Shown: positions 28,187 through 37,827, counted from the stretch's first letter. The stretch is DNA of 64,000 nucleotides from Agitococcus sp. (GCA_030646715.1 JAUSLJ010000029.1:62001-126000); one strand, 5' to 3'. A program made the numbers and translations. Notes: generated from the letters alone by a model not told the origin.

Positions 28187-28612
28187 TCAAATATCTATCG
28201 CCAAATGCCAACTGATGTCACGTTCGCACAAATGAATTAACACTCTTGCCATCGCTTGCAGGTCTTCTAATACCGCTTCGGCATCTTCCAAGACATCGGG
28301 ATTTTTTTCGATTATCGACATTAAGCCAGAGACAGTTTTTAAACCTTCTACGGGTGAAAACCATGTCACTTCACTGGGGTCAAAAATTTCGCCATCTTCC
28401 AGTAAGTCTTCTACTTCGTCGAGATATTCGTCCCATTCACCTTCAGGAATACTAAAAAAGCTCATCAATGGCATGACGTTGGCTTGTTCAGCTAAACGCT
28501 CTAACAGTGCTTCATCGACATCGGCAATGGCTTTACCACTGACATCAAGAAAAACTTCGTAGTCTTCATCATCTTCGGACACATTCGCACAGATGTAATA
28601 GGCAATACTCAT
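28187..28612 (-). CDS. Acidic protein of unknown function inserted between pheS and pheT
   Basis: A 141-residue, very acidic protein (many Asp/Glu; DEYLDEVEDLLEDGEIFDPSE in the centre) without signal peptide or membrane segment. Segments that look structured are MSIAYYICANVSEDDEDYEVFLDVSGKAIADVDE at the start and a later WFSPVEGLKTVSGLMSIIEKNPDVLEDAEAVLEDLQAMARVLIHLCER, probably helical. A perfect AAGGAG lies six bases before the ATG, so it is well translated. It sits 50 bases after pheS and 34 bases before pheT on the same strand, so all three should share a transcript. PheS and pheT are usually adjacent. The family was not recognised; a link to aminoacylation is only suggested by position. 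Confidence 0.85.
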   Translation of the reverse strand: MSIAYYICANVSEDDEDYEVFLDVSGKAIADVDEALLERLAEQANVMPLMSFFSIPEGEWDEYLDEVEDLLEDGEIFDPSEVTWFSPVEGLKTVSGLMSIIEKNPDVLEDAEAVLEDLQAMARVLIHLCERDISWHLAIDI

Positions 28613-28662
28613 ACTGTTCTCCTTGGTGTGTAGTGGTACTGTAGGGCGAAAAAGTTTCGTCC

Positions 28663-29682
<1,020 letters not shown>

Positions 29683-29713
29683 TTATAAGTAAGTCCTGTT
29701 AAATGTTCAGCCA

Positions 29714-29754
29714 TAAAAAAAGGGGAAGTGGCATTGAAGCCCCTCCCCCTTTTT
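29714..29754. terminator. Bidirectional-looking terminator between rplT and pheS
   Basis: AGGGGAAGTGGC (29721-29732) pairs with GCCCCTCCCCCT (29739-29750) in 10 of 12 positions over a six-base loop. Seven A precede it and T follows it, so both strands have a U-rich tail. On the coding (minus) strand it lies between rplT and pheS and would separate or attenuate the ribosomal and PheRS transcripts. Confidence 0.8.
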
Positions 29755-29767
29755 CTAACACAATAGC

Positions 29768-30124
29768 TTAGGCGAGGCTAGCTTTAGCTTTTTCAGCTAT
29801 CGCAGCAAACGCACCTGCATCATGAACAGCAATGTCAGCCAATACACGACGATCGATTTCGATAGCCGCTCTTTTGAGACCATTGATTAAACGGCTGTAA
29901 GACAGACCATTTAAACGAGCCGCTGCATTGATACGAGCAATCCACAAAGCACGGAATTGACGTTTCTTTTGGCGACGGTCACGATAAGCATATTGACCAG
30001 CTTTGATAACAGCTTGGAATGCTACACGATACACGCGTGAACGTGCACCGTAATAACCTTTAGCGCGATCAAGAATTTTTTTGTGACGGCGATGAGCCAC
30101 CACACCACGTTTTACACGAGCCAT
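29768..30124 (-). CDS. rplT: 50S ribosomal protein L20
   Basis: Early-assembly protein of the large subunit that also represses its own operon in enteric bacteria. The 118-residue sequence is typical from [58 protein letters not shown] to the C-terminal [30 protein letters not shown] domain. It follows rpmI by 13 bases in the conserved infC-rpmI-rplT order. Confidence 0.99.
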   Translation of the reverse strand: MARVKRGVVAHRRHKKILDRAKGYYGARSRVYRVAFQAVIKAGQYAYRDRRQKKRQFRALWIARINAAARLNGLSYSRLINGLKRAAIEIDRRVLADIAVHDAGAFAAIAEKAKASLA

Positions 30125-30137
30125 TAATCATCTCCCC

Positions 30138-30335
30138 TTAAGCGTTTGGCAACATACGTTGAACTGACGGAACGTCACAGGCCGCAACCATGGTACATCC
30201 ACGCAATTGACGAATGCGCTTAGCAGACTTTTTGGTAAGAATGTGGCGTTTAAACGCTTGTTTACGCTTGAAGCCATTAGCAGTTTTTTTGAACCGCTTG
30301 GCTGCACCGCGTACAGTCTTGATTTTAGCAGACAT
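30138..30335 (-). CDS. rpmI: 50S ribosomal protein L35
   Basis: Small basic ribosomal protein of 65 residues: [46 protein letters not shown] with the usual C-terminal MLPNA. Ribosome site GAGG precedes the ATG. The 82 bases between infC and rpmI contain a short inverted repeat (CAATT/AATTG) but no terminator, in line with cotranscription. Confidence 0.99.
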   Translation of the reverse strand: MSAKIKTVRGAAKRFKKTANGFKRKQAFKRHILTKKSAKRIRQLRGCTMVAACDVPSVQRMLPNA

Positions 30336-30417
30336 ACGAACCTCGTTAAATTAAACCCTTTTAGCACAATTGATATAATTGGCCTGAGGGTAAGAAATAG
30401 TTGAGTCTCCTGACGGA

Positions 30418-30966
30418 CTATTTCTTTTTCTTAGGGCCAATGAGCATAGACATCATACGACCCTCCATTTTCGGATGTTGTTCCACAACTCCGAACTCAC
30501 CTAAGTCGACTTCCATGCGTTGCAGCACTTTCATTCCCAACTCTTGGTGAGCTACTTCGCGTCCACGAAAACGCAAGGTAATTTTTGCTTTGTCGCCTTC
30601 TTCTAAGAAACGTACCAAGGCTTTTAACTTGACTTGATAATCGGCTTCTTCAGTACCCGGGCGCAGCTTAATTTCTTTAATTTGCACTTGGTGTTGCTTT
30701 TTCTTGGCATCTTTCTGTTTTTGCTTTAGCTCAAACACGTGTTTGCCGTAGTCCATAATACGGCACACGGGCGGCTCGGCATTAGGAACAATTTCCACCA
30801 AATCCAATTGCACCGCTTCGGCCGCTGAAAGGGCTTCACGCAGTGTCACCACACCTACTTGCTCACCATCTTTGTCGATGAGACGGACTTCACGGGCGCG
30901 GATGTCCCCATTAATCGCAGTGCGCTGTTTCGCGTCTTTAGACTGCGGTTTTTCTGGCTTAATAAT
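30418..30966 (-). CDS. infC: Translation initiation factor IF-3, probable AUU start
   Basis: IF-3 checks start-codon pairing and keeps the 30S subunit free. N-domain ([59 protein letters not shown]) and C-domain ([41 protein letters not shown]) are complete. An ATG at 30972 overlaps the thrS stop, but the ribosome site GGAG is only two bases from it. The same GGAG is eight bases from an in-frame ATT at 30966, followed by ATT AAG. IF-3 genes typically use AUU, which lets IF-3 reject its own mRNA when abundant, so 30966 is the preferred start (182 residues). The thrS-infC-rpmI-rplT order is conserved. Confidence 0.95.
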   Translation of the reverse strand: MIKPEKPQSKDAKQRTAINGDIRAREVRLIDKDGEQVGVVTLREALSAAEAVQLDLVEIVPNAEPPVCRIMDYGKHVFELKQKQKDAKKKQHQVQIKEIKLRPGTEEADYQVKLKALVRFLEEGDKAKITLRFRGREVAHQELGMKVLQRMEVDLGEFGVVEQHPKMEGRMMSMLIGPKKKK

Positions 30967-30968
30967 TG

Positions 30969-32894
30969 TCATTTCTCCAAAGAAACACGGCCTCGTAACG
31001 CAATATCAGCACGTAATTTATCGGCAAATTCTGGGATGCTCATGCTTCCTAAGTCTTTACCATCACGTGTGCGCACGGAGACTGTATTTTGTTCAACTTC
31101 ACGATCCCCCACTACCAATAAGTAGGGAATCCGCTCAAGGGTTCGTTCACGGATTTTAAAGCCGATTTTTTCGTTTCTCAAGTCGCTAAGCACGCGAAAC
31201 CCTTGTGCTTTGAGTTGATTTACGAATTTTTGGCTGGCTTCTGCTTGGTGATCGGTAATATTCATCACCACTGCCTGCACGGGTGCTAACCACGGCGGCA
31301 ACAGGCCTGCATAATGTTCGATTAACACACCAATAAAGCGTTCAAAAGACCCTAAAATCGCCCGATGTAACATGACAGGGGGACGACGAGTATTGTCTTC
31401 AGCCACAAAACTGGCATCTAAGCGCGTCGGCAAATTAAAATCAAGCTGTAGTGTACCACACTGCCACACGCGGCCAAGACAGTCTTTTAACGAAAACTCA
31501 ATTTTTGGTCCATAGAATGCGCCTTCACCAGGTTGTAACTCCCAATCTAGGCCTGCATCGTTTAATGCTTTTGCCATTGCCGCCTCAGCACTGTCCCATA
31601 ATTCGTCACTTCCGACTCGTTTTACAGGGCGTGTAGATAACTTCAAGGCAACTTCGTCAAAACCAAAGTCTTTATAAACTTGCAAGGTTAAGGCGATAAA
31701 ATCAGCAGCTTCTTTGCCAATTTGCTCTTCGGTACAGAAGATATGGGCATCATCTTGGGTAAATCCACGGACACGCATCAAACCATGCAATGAACCTGAT
31801 GGCTCATTACGATGACACGCGCCAAACTCAGCCAAACGCAAAGGCAGGTCACGATAACTTTTTAAACCTTGATTAAAAATTTGCACATGACATGGGCAAT
31901 TCATCGGTTTAATGGCGTAATCGCGGTTTTCTGAATGGGTGGTAAACATATTATCGGCATAGTTCGACCAGTGACCAGAACGTTCCCACAATACGCGATC
32001 CACTACTTGGGGTGTTTTGACTTCTAAATAGCCATTATCACGTTGTACTTGACGCATATATTGCTCAAGCACTTGGTACATCGTCCAGCCATTGGGATGC
32101 CAAAAGACCATTCCTGGAGCTTCTTCTTGAACATGGAACAAACCAAGTTGTTTACCCAATTTACGGTGGTCGCGCTTACCTGCTTCTTCTAAACGCATCA
32201 GGTAGGCTTGCAAATCTTTTTTGTTTGCCCAGCAAGTGCCATAGACACGTTGGAGCATGGCGTTGTTACTATCACCACGCCAATACGCACCCGCCACTTT
32301 CATCAATTTGAAGGCTTTTAGCTTGCCGAGTGATGGCACATGAGGGCCACGACATAAGTCGATAAAATCATTTTGTTGATAAAACGATAAATCTTCTTCG
32401 CCGGGAATACTGCCAATAATTTCAACTTTGTATTGTTCGCCCATGCTTTCAAATAATTTGATAGCATCGGGACGAGACATCACCGAACGGATAACTGGCG
32501 TGTCTTTGGCCGCTAACTCTTCCATGCGTTTTTCGATTTTTGCCAAATCATCCATGGTAAATGAACGCTCGAAAGCAAAATCATAGAAAAAGCCATCTTC
32601 AATCACAGGGCCAATGGTGACTTGGGCACTAGGGAATAATTCTTTGACTGCCATCGCCAATAAATGAGCGCAAGAATGACGTAATATTTCTAAAGCATCG
32701 CTATCTTTTTCGGTAACAATACTGAGTTTTAAATCTTCATTAATAATATATGACGTATCAACTAATTCGCCATTAACGCGGCCAGCAACGGCGGCTTTAG
32801 CTAAACCCGCACCAATACTCGCGGCAACATCGGCAATAGAAACAGCATGGTCAAACGCACGCTGCGACCCATCGGGCAGTGTAATTACAGGCAT
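30969..32894 (-). CDS. thrS: Threonine--tRNA ligase
   Basis: Class II synthetase that charges tRNA-Thr and removes mischarged serine. The 641 residues run in the normal order. The TGS domain (1-60) is followed by the N2 editing domain with its HxxxH site ([14 protein letters not shown]). The catalytic core includes [26 protein letters not shown] (zinc Cys) and [15 protein letters not shown]-like motif 2. The C-terminal anticodon-binding domain contains [21 protein letters not shown] lies eight bases before the ATG. The stop codon overlaps the upstream-most infC ATG as ATGA. The long leader contains two hairpins that may be an autoregulatory operator. Confidence 0.99.
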   Translation of the reverse strand: MPVITLPDGSQRAFDHAVSIADVAASIGAGLAKAAVAGRVNGELVDTSYIINEDLKLSIVTEKDSDALEILRHSCAHLLAMAVKELFPSAQVTIGPVIEDGFFYDFAFERSFTMDDLAKIEKRMEELAAKDTPVIRSVMSRPDAIKLFESMGEQYKVEIIGSIPGEEDLSFYQQNDFIDLCRGPHVPSLGKLKAFKLMKVAGAYWRGDSNNAMLQRVYGTCWANKKDLQAYLMRLEEAGKRDHRKLGKQLGLFHVQEEAPGMVFWHPNGWTMYQVLEQYMRQVQRDNGYLEVKTPQVVDRVLWERSGHWSNYADNMFTTHSENRDYAIKPMNCPCHVQIFNQGLKSYRDLPLRLAEFGACHRNEPSGSLHGLMRVRGFTQDDAHIFCTEEQIGKEAADFIALTLQVYKDFGFDEVALKLSTRPVKRVGSDELWDSAEAAMAKALNDAGLDWELQPGEGAFYGPKIEFSLKDCLGRVWQCGTLQLDFNLPTRLDASFVAEDNTRRPPVMLHRAILGSFERFIGVLIEHYAGLLPPWLAPVQAVVMNITDHQAEASQKFVNQLKAQGFRVLSDLRNEKIGFKIRERTLERIPYLLVVGDREVEQNTVSVRTRDGKDLGSMSIPEFADKLRADIALRGRVSLEK

Positions 32895-33210
32895 TTTATG
32901 TTTCCTAGTAGGCTATTTATGACTTATGCGATGATCACAATACAACGCTTAAGTCTGGATCTTTTAGCAGTGGTGACTAACACAAATAGTCACATAACGT
33001 CGAGATCGCGCCAACAACAAGACTTTTCTAAGGTTTTATCAGCATCATCACTCATACATGGAGTGTTTCTTAATACCAATTCCTTCCTAGAATCAACAAG
33101 GCGGCGAGAGGTTGCGAGTCTAGCGTAAGGAGGCTTTGTTATACAATGTGTTGCGAGAAATTTTTCCCGCAATCCTTGCGGGTAAGTATCCATCATATCA
33201 ATAGGTGGGA
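32895..33210 (-). other. 316-bp thrS leader / rluB 3' region
   Basis: Besides the two thrS-leader hairpins at 32921-32993, this gap contains a perfect 7-bp hairpin CCCGCAA-GGA-TTGCGGG at 33166-33182 on the minus strand, close behind the rluB stop. It is not followed by a U-run. Its loop sequence CAAGGAUU resembles the CsrA/RsmA site consensus, and further GGA motifs follow (CTAGGAAGGAATTGG). No convincing open reading frame and no clear sigma-70 promoter were found. Confidence 0.4.
32921..32993 (-). promoter_or_regulatory. Candidate ThrRS-binding translational operator in the thrS leader (tRNA-Thr anticodon-arm mimic)
   Basis: Two hairpins lie upstream of the thrS ribosome site. The distal one (32973-32993) is a perfect 7-bp stem GTGACTA/TAGTCAC with a 7-nt loop UUUGUGU, which places U at position 33 and UGU at 34-36, a genuine tRNA-Thr anticodon. 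The proximal one (32921-32955) has stem GACUUA-A-GCG/CGC-A-UAAGUC (9 bp plus one A-A mismatch) with a 15-nt loop carrying UUGU twice. They lie at -79 to -99 and -27 to -61 from the ATG. In E. coli, ThrRS represses thrS by binding two tRNA-like arms in the leader. Function here is inferred. Confidence 0.55.
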
Positions 33211-34086
33211 TTAATCATGACCGCCACGTTTGTCAGGGACATCACGTTTTTGCTGACGTAAAAAACCACCACGACGTGCAGGTAATGGATTTTCTTGCAT
33301 TTTTTCCGCACGACGTTTCGCCAAGCCATATAAGCCTGTACCAACACGCGGTTTCAATTTGACTAAAGCGGTAATTCCGTCGATTTCGTCTTTATCTAGT
33401 TCAATCCAACGGCCTGTATGCAATTGACGTGGTAATGATATAGTGCCGTAACGAATACGCAGTAAACGACTGACGCGCAAACCTTGCGACTCAAATAAAC
33501 GACGTACTTCGCGGTTACGCCCTTCTTTCACTACTACTTGATACCAACGATTAATGCCTTCACCACCCACTTCGGTGAAAGACTCAAACTTAGCCGGTCC
33601 ATCATCTAAAGTAACACCATCCAATAAGGCTTGGCGTGCTGTCGGTGTGACTTCACCCATCACGCGAACGGCATATTCACGTTCAACTTCATTGGAAGGA
33701 TGCATTAAACGATTGGCTAATTCACCATCATTAGTAAACACTAATAAACCACTACTATTAATGTCTAAACGACCGACCATCACCCAACGTTCGCCACGTA
33801 AGTTAGGTAGATTATCAAATACCGTTGGCCGACCTTCGGGGTCTTGACGAGAGCAAATCTCACCTTCGGGTTTGTAATAAATAATCACGCGGCGACGAGT
33901 TTCTTCTTCGAGAGCAAAATCAACCCGACGACCATCAACCCGCAACTCATCTGTTGCTTCAATACGCTGACCAATTTCGGCAATTTTGCCATTAACACTG
34001 ACACGACCTTGAATAATCGCTTCTTCCATGTGACGACGAGAGCCTAAACCCACACGGGCAAGGACTTTTTGCAATTTTTCGCTCAT
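33211..34086 (-). CDS. rluB: 23S rRNA pseudouridine synthase, RluB type
   Basis: RluB converts a uridine in helix 80-93 region of 23S rRNA (U2605 in E. coli) to pseudouridine. An N-terminal S4 domain (LQKVLARVGLGSRRHMEEAIIQGRVSVNGKIAEIGQRIEA) is followed by the RsuA/RluB catalytic domain. That domain includes the GRLDINSSGLLVFTNDGELANRLMHPSN motif with the catalytic Asp and KEGRNREVRRLFESQGLRVSRLLRIRYG. The tail is Lys/Arg/Gly rich (LPARRGGFLRQQKRDVPDKRGG), common in RluB. The frame is open to a GTG at 34128, but the ATG at 34086 (MSEKLQKVL) matches family starts. It lies downstream of scpB, as is usual. Confidence 0.95.
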   Translation of the reverse strand: MSEKLQKVLARVGLGSRRHMEEAIIQGRVSVNGKIAEIGQRIEATDELRVDGRRVDFALEEETRRRVIIYYKPEGEICSRQDPEGRPTVFDNLPNLRGERWVMVGRLDINSSGLLVFTNDGELANRLMHPSNEVEREYAVRVMGEVTPTARQALLDGVTLDDGPAKFESFTEVGGEGINRWYQVVVKEGRNREVRRLFESQGLRVSRLLRIRYGTISLPRQLHTGRWIELDKDEIDGITALVKLKPRVGTGLYGLAKRRAEKMQENPLPARRGGFLRQQKRDVPDKRGGHD

Positions 34087-34196
34087 GGCTTCTGACTTCT
34101 CACTATTTAAACAACAGTATAACTTCACTCGAATTTTGCAATCCGATACTTACGCCTCTGACCGTAGCGATGAATGCTTGATGTTTAAACAACACA

Positions 34197-34787
34197 TCAA
34201 CCTTCTGTTTTTTGTTGTTCTACGGTTATATTTTCTATCTCACGCGAAATGGACTCTAAATCGCGCACCGCCGCCAATGGCGGCAACTCTGACAAACTGC
34301 TTAAACTAAAGGCATCTAAAAATAAGCGAGTCGTAGCAAGTAACGCAGGCCGTCCAGGTACTTCACGATGGCCAACCACGACAATCCAATCACGATCAAA
34401 CAATGCCTTAATAATCTGGGTACTAACAACTACCCCCCGAATGGCTTCTATTTCCGCTCGCGTAACAGGTTGACGATAGGCAATAATCGCCACTGTTTCC
34501 AGCAAAGCTCGTGATAACCGAGGCGGCTTGTCTGGCCACATTTTCGAGATCCACGGACTAAACTGCGCCCGAACTTGAAAACGAAAACCCGATGCCACTT
34601 CCACTAATTCAAGAGCGCGTAAAGCATACTCTGTTTGCAGCTCTTTAATGAGAATTTGTAGCTCTTTACGGCTTAGTTTTTCATCATCAGCAAATAAAAC
34701 GGCAATATCATCAATAGAAAGAGGCATTGGACTGGCAAAAATCGCACCTTCTATGACATTTTTGACTAATTGCCGACTCAGCTTCAT
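34197..34787 (-). CDS. scpB: Segregation and condensation protein B
   Basis: ScpB is the winged-helix (kite) subunit that, with ScpA, closes the SMC ring and helps chromosome segregation. The 196-residue protein has the family features: LVKNVIEGAIFASPMPLSIDDIAVLF at the start and PPRLSRALLETVAIIAYRQPVTRAEIEAIRGVVVSTQIIKALFDRDWIVVVGHREVPGRPALLATTRLFLDAF in the middle. The start overlaps the end of scpA by four bases. The 110 bases to rluB hold no terminator. Its SMC partner is in the same window at 49440-52919. Confidence 0.97.
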   Translation of the reverse strand: MKLSRQLVKNVIEGAIFASPMPLSIDDIAVLFADDEKLSRKELQILIKELQTEYALRALELVEVASGFRFQVRAQFSPWISKMWPDKPPRLSRALLETVAIIAYRQPVTRAEIEAIRGVVVSTQIIKALFDRDWIVVVGHREVPGRPALLATTRLFLDAFSLSSLSELPPLAAVRDLESISREIENITVEQQKTEG

Positions 34788-35620
34788 GCTGCGGCCTCAT
34801 CATACTGACGAACATAAATGGGCTCTAAAAAGCCATTCTGAACCAACTCAATGAGCTTTTGCTTCAATAACTCTAAAATAGCAATAAAAGTAACGACAAC
34901 ACCTAAACGACCTTCATGAGCAGGAAATAGTTCATAAAAAATCACTGTTTCGCCAAAACTCAAACGCTCAATAATTTCTTGAAAACGTTGCTGTAAACTT
35001 AAACCTTCGTGTCCAACAACATGACTTTGTTGTAACACCGTCCGCTTCATGACATCACGCATCGCGTCTAACAACAGGGCAACATCACCGATAAAAGGTT
35101 GAGTAGGTAACAAATCCCTTACAGGTGCTTCCGCATGGGCTTCAAACACATCACGGCCTTCTTGCGGCAACTCAGCAAGGTCATCTGCCGCTTTTTTAAA
35201 ACGCTCGTACTCTTGTAAACGACGAATCAGCTCGGCGCGCGGGTCTTCCTCCTCCTCATTGGCGGTAAGAGGTTTGGGTAGTAACAATCGCGATTTAATT
35301 TCTGCAAGCAACGCCGCCATCAGCAAATACTCAGCGGCCAAATCAATATTGAGCACCTGCATTAGTTCAATGTAGGCGATGTATTGACGGGTAATTTCAG
35401 CAACAGGAATATCTAAAATATCCAAGTTTTGCTTGCGAATTAAATATAACAATAAATCTAAGGGCCCTTCAAATGCTTCTAAAAATACCGCCAAAGCATC
35501 AGGAGGAATATATAAATCTTCGGGGATTTTTGTCAGTATTTCGCCATAAACACGCGCATAAGTTTCATCATTGACGGCATCAATGGGCAGAACCTGCTCT
35601 GTAATTACGGCTACTGACAT
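34784..35620 (-). CDS. scpA: Segregation and condensation protein A
   Basis: ScpA is the kleisin that bridges the two SMC heads. The 278-residue sequence has the N-terminal kleisin domain (LEAFEGPLDLLLYLIRKQNLDILDIPVAEITRQYIAYIELMQ), a central acidic linker, and the C-terminal winged helix (FIAILELLKQKLIELVQNGFLEPIYV) that contacts the SMC cap. Its stop overlaps scpB and its start is six bases behind the trpS stop, so trpS, scpA, scpB and rluB probably form one operon. Confidence 0.97.
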   Translation of the reverse strand: MSVAVITEQVLPIDAVNDETYARVYGEILTKIPEDLYIPPDALAVFLEAFEGPLDLLLYLIRKQNLDILDIPVAEITRQYIAYIELMQVLNIDLAAEYLLMAALLAEIKSRLLLPKPLTANEEEEDPRAELIRRLQEYERFKKAADDLAELPQEGRDVFEAHAEAPVRDLLPTQPFIGDVALLLDAMRDVMKRTVLQQSHVVGHEGLSLQQRFQEIIERLSFGETVIFYELFPAHEGRLGVVVTFIAILELLKQKLIELVQNGFLEPIYVRQYDEAAA

Positions 35621-35626
35621 AGGAAA

Positions 35627-36838
35627 TTACCGATAATTGAGACCCATTGCCGCGCGAACATCTTTTAAGGTGTCATTGGCATGATCAGCCGCTTTTTCCG
35701 CACCTTCCGCTAATAAGCTATAAATTAACTCGGGCTGCTCTTCATATTCACGAGCGCGAATTCTCATCGGCTCTAACTCGGCGTTAACCGCATCAATAAT
35801 CGGTTTTTTGCACTCTAAGCAGCCAATCCCAGCAGAACGACAACCTTGTTGCACCCATTGTTGCGTACTGTCATCGGAATAGATTTCATGTAATTGCCAA
35901 ACAGGACAAACATCGGGATTACCTGCATCTGTACGGCGAATCCGCGCTGGATCGGTAGGCATACGGCGAATTTTTTGGTCAACACTATCAGGGGCTTCGC
36001 GCAAGGAAATAGTATTGCCATAAGATTTAGACATCTTTTGACCATCTAAACCAGGCATTTTGGAAGCAGGTGTTAATAAAGGTTGTGGCTCTGGCAGAAT
36101 AATTTTACCGCCACCTTCTAAAGAACCAAGCAAACGCTCTTTATCACCGAGCGTAATATTTTGTTGCGACTGCACTAAGGCTTGAGCCGTAGCTAAAGCT
36201 TCATCATCACCCGTTTGTTGATACTTTTTACGCAAATCGACATAAATCTTGCTGGCTTTTTTACCCATTTTGTTAATCGCTGCTTCGACTAACTCTTCAA
36301 ACCCGACTTCACGGCCGTACAAATGATTAAAACGACGCGCTACTTCCCGTGTTAATTCAATGTGCGCTACTTGGTCGGCGCCAACAGGCACTAAACCAGC
36401 GCGGTATAATAAAATATCCGCACTCTGTAGTAAGGGATAACCGAGAAAGCCGTATGTTGCCAAATCTTTTTCTTTTAATTTTTCTTGTTGATCTTTATAG
36501 GTCGGGACTCGCTCTAACCACGTTAAAGGGGTCATCATAGACAACAACAAGTGTAATTCGGCGTGTTGCGGCATTTGGGATTGCACAAATACAGTTGCCG
36601 TTTTGGGATTAACACCCGCCGCCAACCAATCAACCACCATCGCAAAAACACTTTGCTGAATGATGCGGGGGTCTTCATAGGCTGTGGTTAACGCGTGCCA
36701 ATCAGCAACAAAAAAGTAGCAATCATGCTCATACTGTAATTTTGCCCAGTTTTTTAGCACGCCATGATAATGGCCTAAATGCAACTGCCCCGTAGGACGC
36801 ATACCTGAAAGCACGCGATTTGATGCGGTGACACTCAC
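35627..36838 (-). CDS. trpS: Tryptophan--tRNA ligase
   Basis: Class I synthetase that charges tRNA-Trp. The HIGH-type motif (PTGQLHLGHYHG) is at residues 16-27 and KMSKS at about 266-270, inside GLDGQKMSKSYGNTISL. The 403 residues exceed the ~334 of E. coli. Part of the extra length is a segment before KMSKS, and the C-terminal part carries a four-Cys-containing region (PDVCPVWQLHEIYSD through GCRSAGIGCLECKKP) that could bind metal. This longer form is known in other Proteobacteria. The start is GTG at 36838 with GGAG seven bases upstream. Confidence 0.97.
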   Translation of the reverse strand: MSVTASNRVLSGMRPTGQLHLGHYHGVLKNWAKLQYEHDCYFFVADWHALTTAYEDPRIIQQSVFAMVVDWLAAGVNPKTATVFVQSQMPQHAELHLLLSMMTPLTWLERVPTYKDQQEKLKEKDLATYGFLGYPLLQSADILLYRAGLVPVGADQVAHIELTREVARRFNHLYGREVGFEELVEAAINKMGKKASKIYVDLRKKYQQTGDDEALATAQALVQSQQNITLGDKERLLGSLEGGGKIILPEPQPLLTPASKMPGLDGQKMSKSYGNTISLREAPDSVDQKIRRMPTDPARIRRTDAGNPDVCPVWQLHEIYSDDSTQQWVQQGCRSAGIGCLECKKPIIDAVNAELEPMRIRAREYEEQPELIYSLLAEGAEKAADHANDTLKDVRAAMGLNYR

Positions 36839-36873
36839 CTAGCGACTCCAAACGATGTAAAAAATAGGAAGTG

Positions 36874-36879
36874 ATTATA
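36874..36879 (-). promoter_or_regulatory. Probable -10 element of the trpS operon
   Basis: The minus strand reads TATAAT at 36879-36874, 35 bases before the trpS GTG, in the context GTTATATAATCAC. No good -35 match lies at 17 bases, so only the -10 is supported. It lies downstream of the terminator at 36944-36970, in keeping with a separate trpS transcript. Confidence 0.45.
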
Positions 36880-36943
36880 TAACGAGTTGCTTGCATTAAC
36901 GTGATTGGATTTGGTCTTTTTATCGGACGTACAACACAAGCAT

Positions 36944-36970
36944 AAAAAAAGCGAACCCTTGCAGGTTCGC
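36944..36970 (-). terminator. Rho-independent terminator in the yciO-trpS gap
   Basis: Minus strand GCGAACC (36970-36964), a six-base loop, GGTTCGC (36957-36951), then seven T. It ends minus-strand RNA upstream of the trpS promoter. It is 234 bases away from the yciO stop, so it either ends a long yciO 3' region or a separate small RNA. Confidence 0.9.
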
Positions 36971-37057
36971 CTAAAATACAACAAAAACTACCATAAACAC
37001 GGAGAATTTGACACTAGATAGCATCAAGGGTAAACCTCATCCCAAAGGCTATACCAC
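36944..37057 (-). ncRNA. Candidate small RNA between yciO and trpS
   Basis: The 365-bp gap 36839-37203 has no open reading frame. On the minus strand TTGTAT (37092-37087) and TAGGAT (37069-37064), 17 bases apart, form a possible sigma-70 promoter. A transcript from about 37057 would end at the strong terminator at 36944, giving about 114 bases. No known RNA family was recognised; the promoter match is only moderate. Confidence 0.25.
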
Positions 37058-37203
37058 ACTGATATCCTAGCGTAGCAATTCTATGAATACAAATAAATTT
37101 TCAATTATTTACGCTAAGATTAATGAATTATTACATTTCACCTTCTAAGTTTCCAAAGCTGATTGTTATTTCACGCCATAACATAATCATCAATACGACT
37201 TTT

Positions 37204-37827
37204 CTATTTAAAAGCAGAACTATCACCCGCCCCTTCTCTTAATACTTGCGCACCTGCTTCTTGACTTAAATCAATTACCGTTGTTGGTATTAACGTACCA
37301 TAACCGCCATTAATGACCAAATCTAATTGTTTGCCTAAACGCTCTAAAATATCGTCTGGGTCAAATAATGGATCAGTTTCATCAGGCAATTGTAAGGTTG
37401 CCGTTAATAAAGGTTCATTTAATTCCGCTAATAACGCCTGACAAATGGCATGATCTGGTACGCGTAAGCCAATGGTTTTACGTTTAGGATGCATTAAACG
37501 ACGCGGCACTTCGCTACTACCTGTCAGAATAAAAGTATATGCACCAGGTGTATGTGCTTTTAGCAAACGATACGTGGCATTATCGACTTTGGCATAAGTG
37601 GCAATTTCTGATAAGTCACGGCATAACAAGGTAAAATGATGTTTATCGTCTAATTGTCGAATACGGACTATTTTCGCTAATGCCTCTTTATCACCCAAAT
37701 GACAACCTAATGCGTAGGCTGAGTCAGTGGGATAAGCAATAACGCCACCGTTACGAATAATCTGCACCGCTTGTTTAATTAAACGTGCTTGCGGATTTTC
37801 AGCGTGAATATGAAAATATTGCGTCAT
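37204..37827 (-). CDS. yciO: YciO protein, Sua5/YrdC/YciO family
   Basis: Member of the Sua5/YrdC fold that in TsaC makes threonylcarbamoyl-AMP for t6A tRNA modification; the cellular role of the YciO branch is less certain. The 207 residues match the YciO type closely: FHIHAENPQARLIKQAVQIIRNGGVIAYPTDSAYALGC at the start, KHHFTLLCRDLSEIATYAKVDNATYRLLK, TPGAYTFILTGSSEVPRRL, RKTIGLRVPDH, and TTVIDLSQ near the end. It is 37 bases downstream of the PHP-phosphatase gene, and probably forms an operon with it, as in E. coli (yciV-yciO). Confidence 0.95.
   Translation of the reverse strand: MTQYFHIHAENPQARLIKQAVQIIRNGGVIAYPTDSAYALGCHLGDKEALAKIVRIRQLDDKHHFTLLCRDLSEIATYAKVDNATYRLLKAHTPGAYTFILTGSSEVPRRLMHPKRKTIGLRVPDHAICQALLAELNEPLLTATLQLPDETDPLFDPDDILERLGKQLDLVINGGYGTLIPTTVIDLSQEAGAQVLREGAGDSSAFK

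Noticed and set aside
29683-29718. Leader peptide for pheS attenuation
   Set aside because: The 11-codon frame [11 protein letters not shown] contains no Phe codons and lies after, not before, the terminator.
33166-33182. Terminator of rluB
   Set aside because: The stem is followed by AAAAATTT on the minus strand rather than a U-run directly after the stem.
32895-33210. T-box leader for thrS
   Set aside because: No T-box antiterminator sequence or terminator was seen, and T-boxes are not expected in this group; the tRNA-mimic hairpins fit better.
34087-34128. GTG start of rluB at 34128
   Set aside because: The extra 14 residues are not family-like and the ATG at 34086 matches the known N-terminus.
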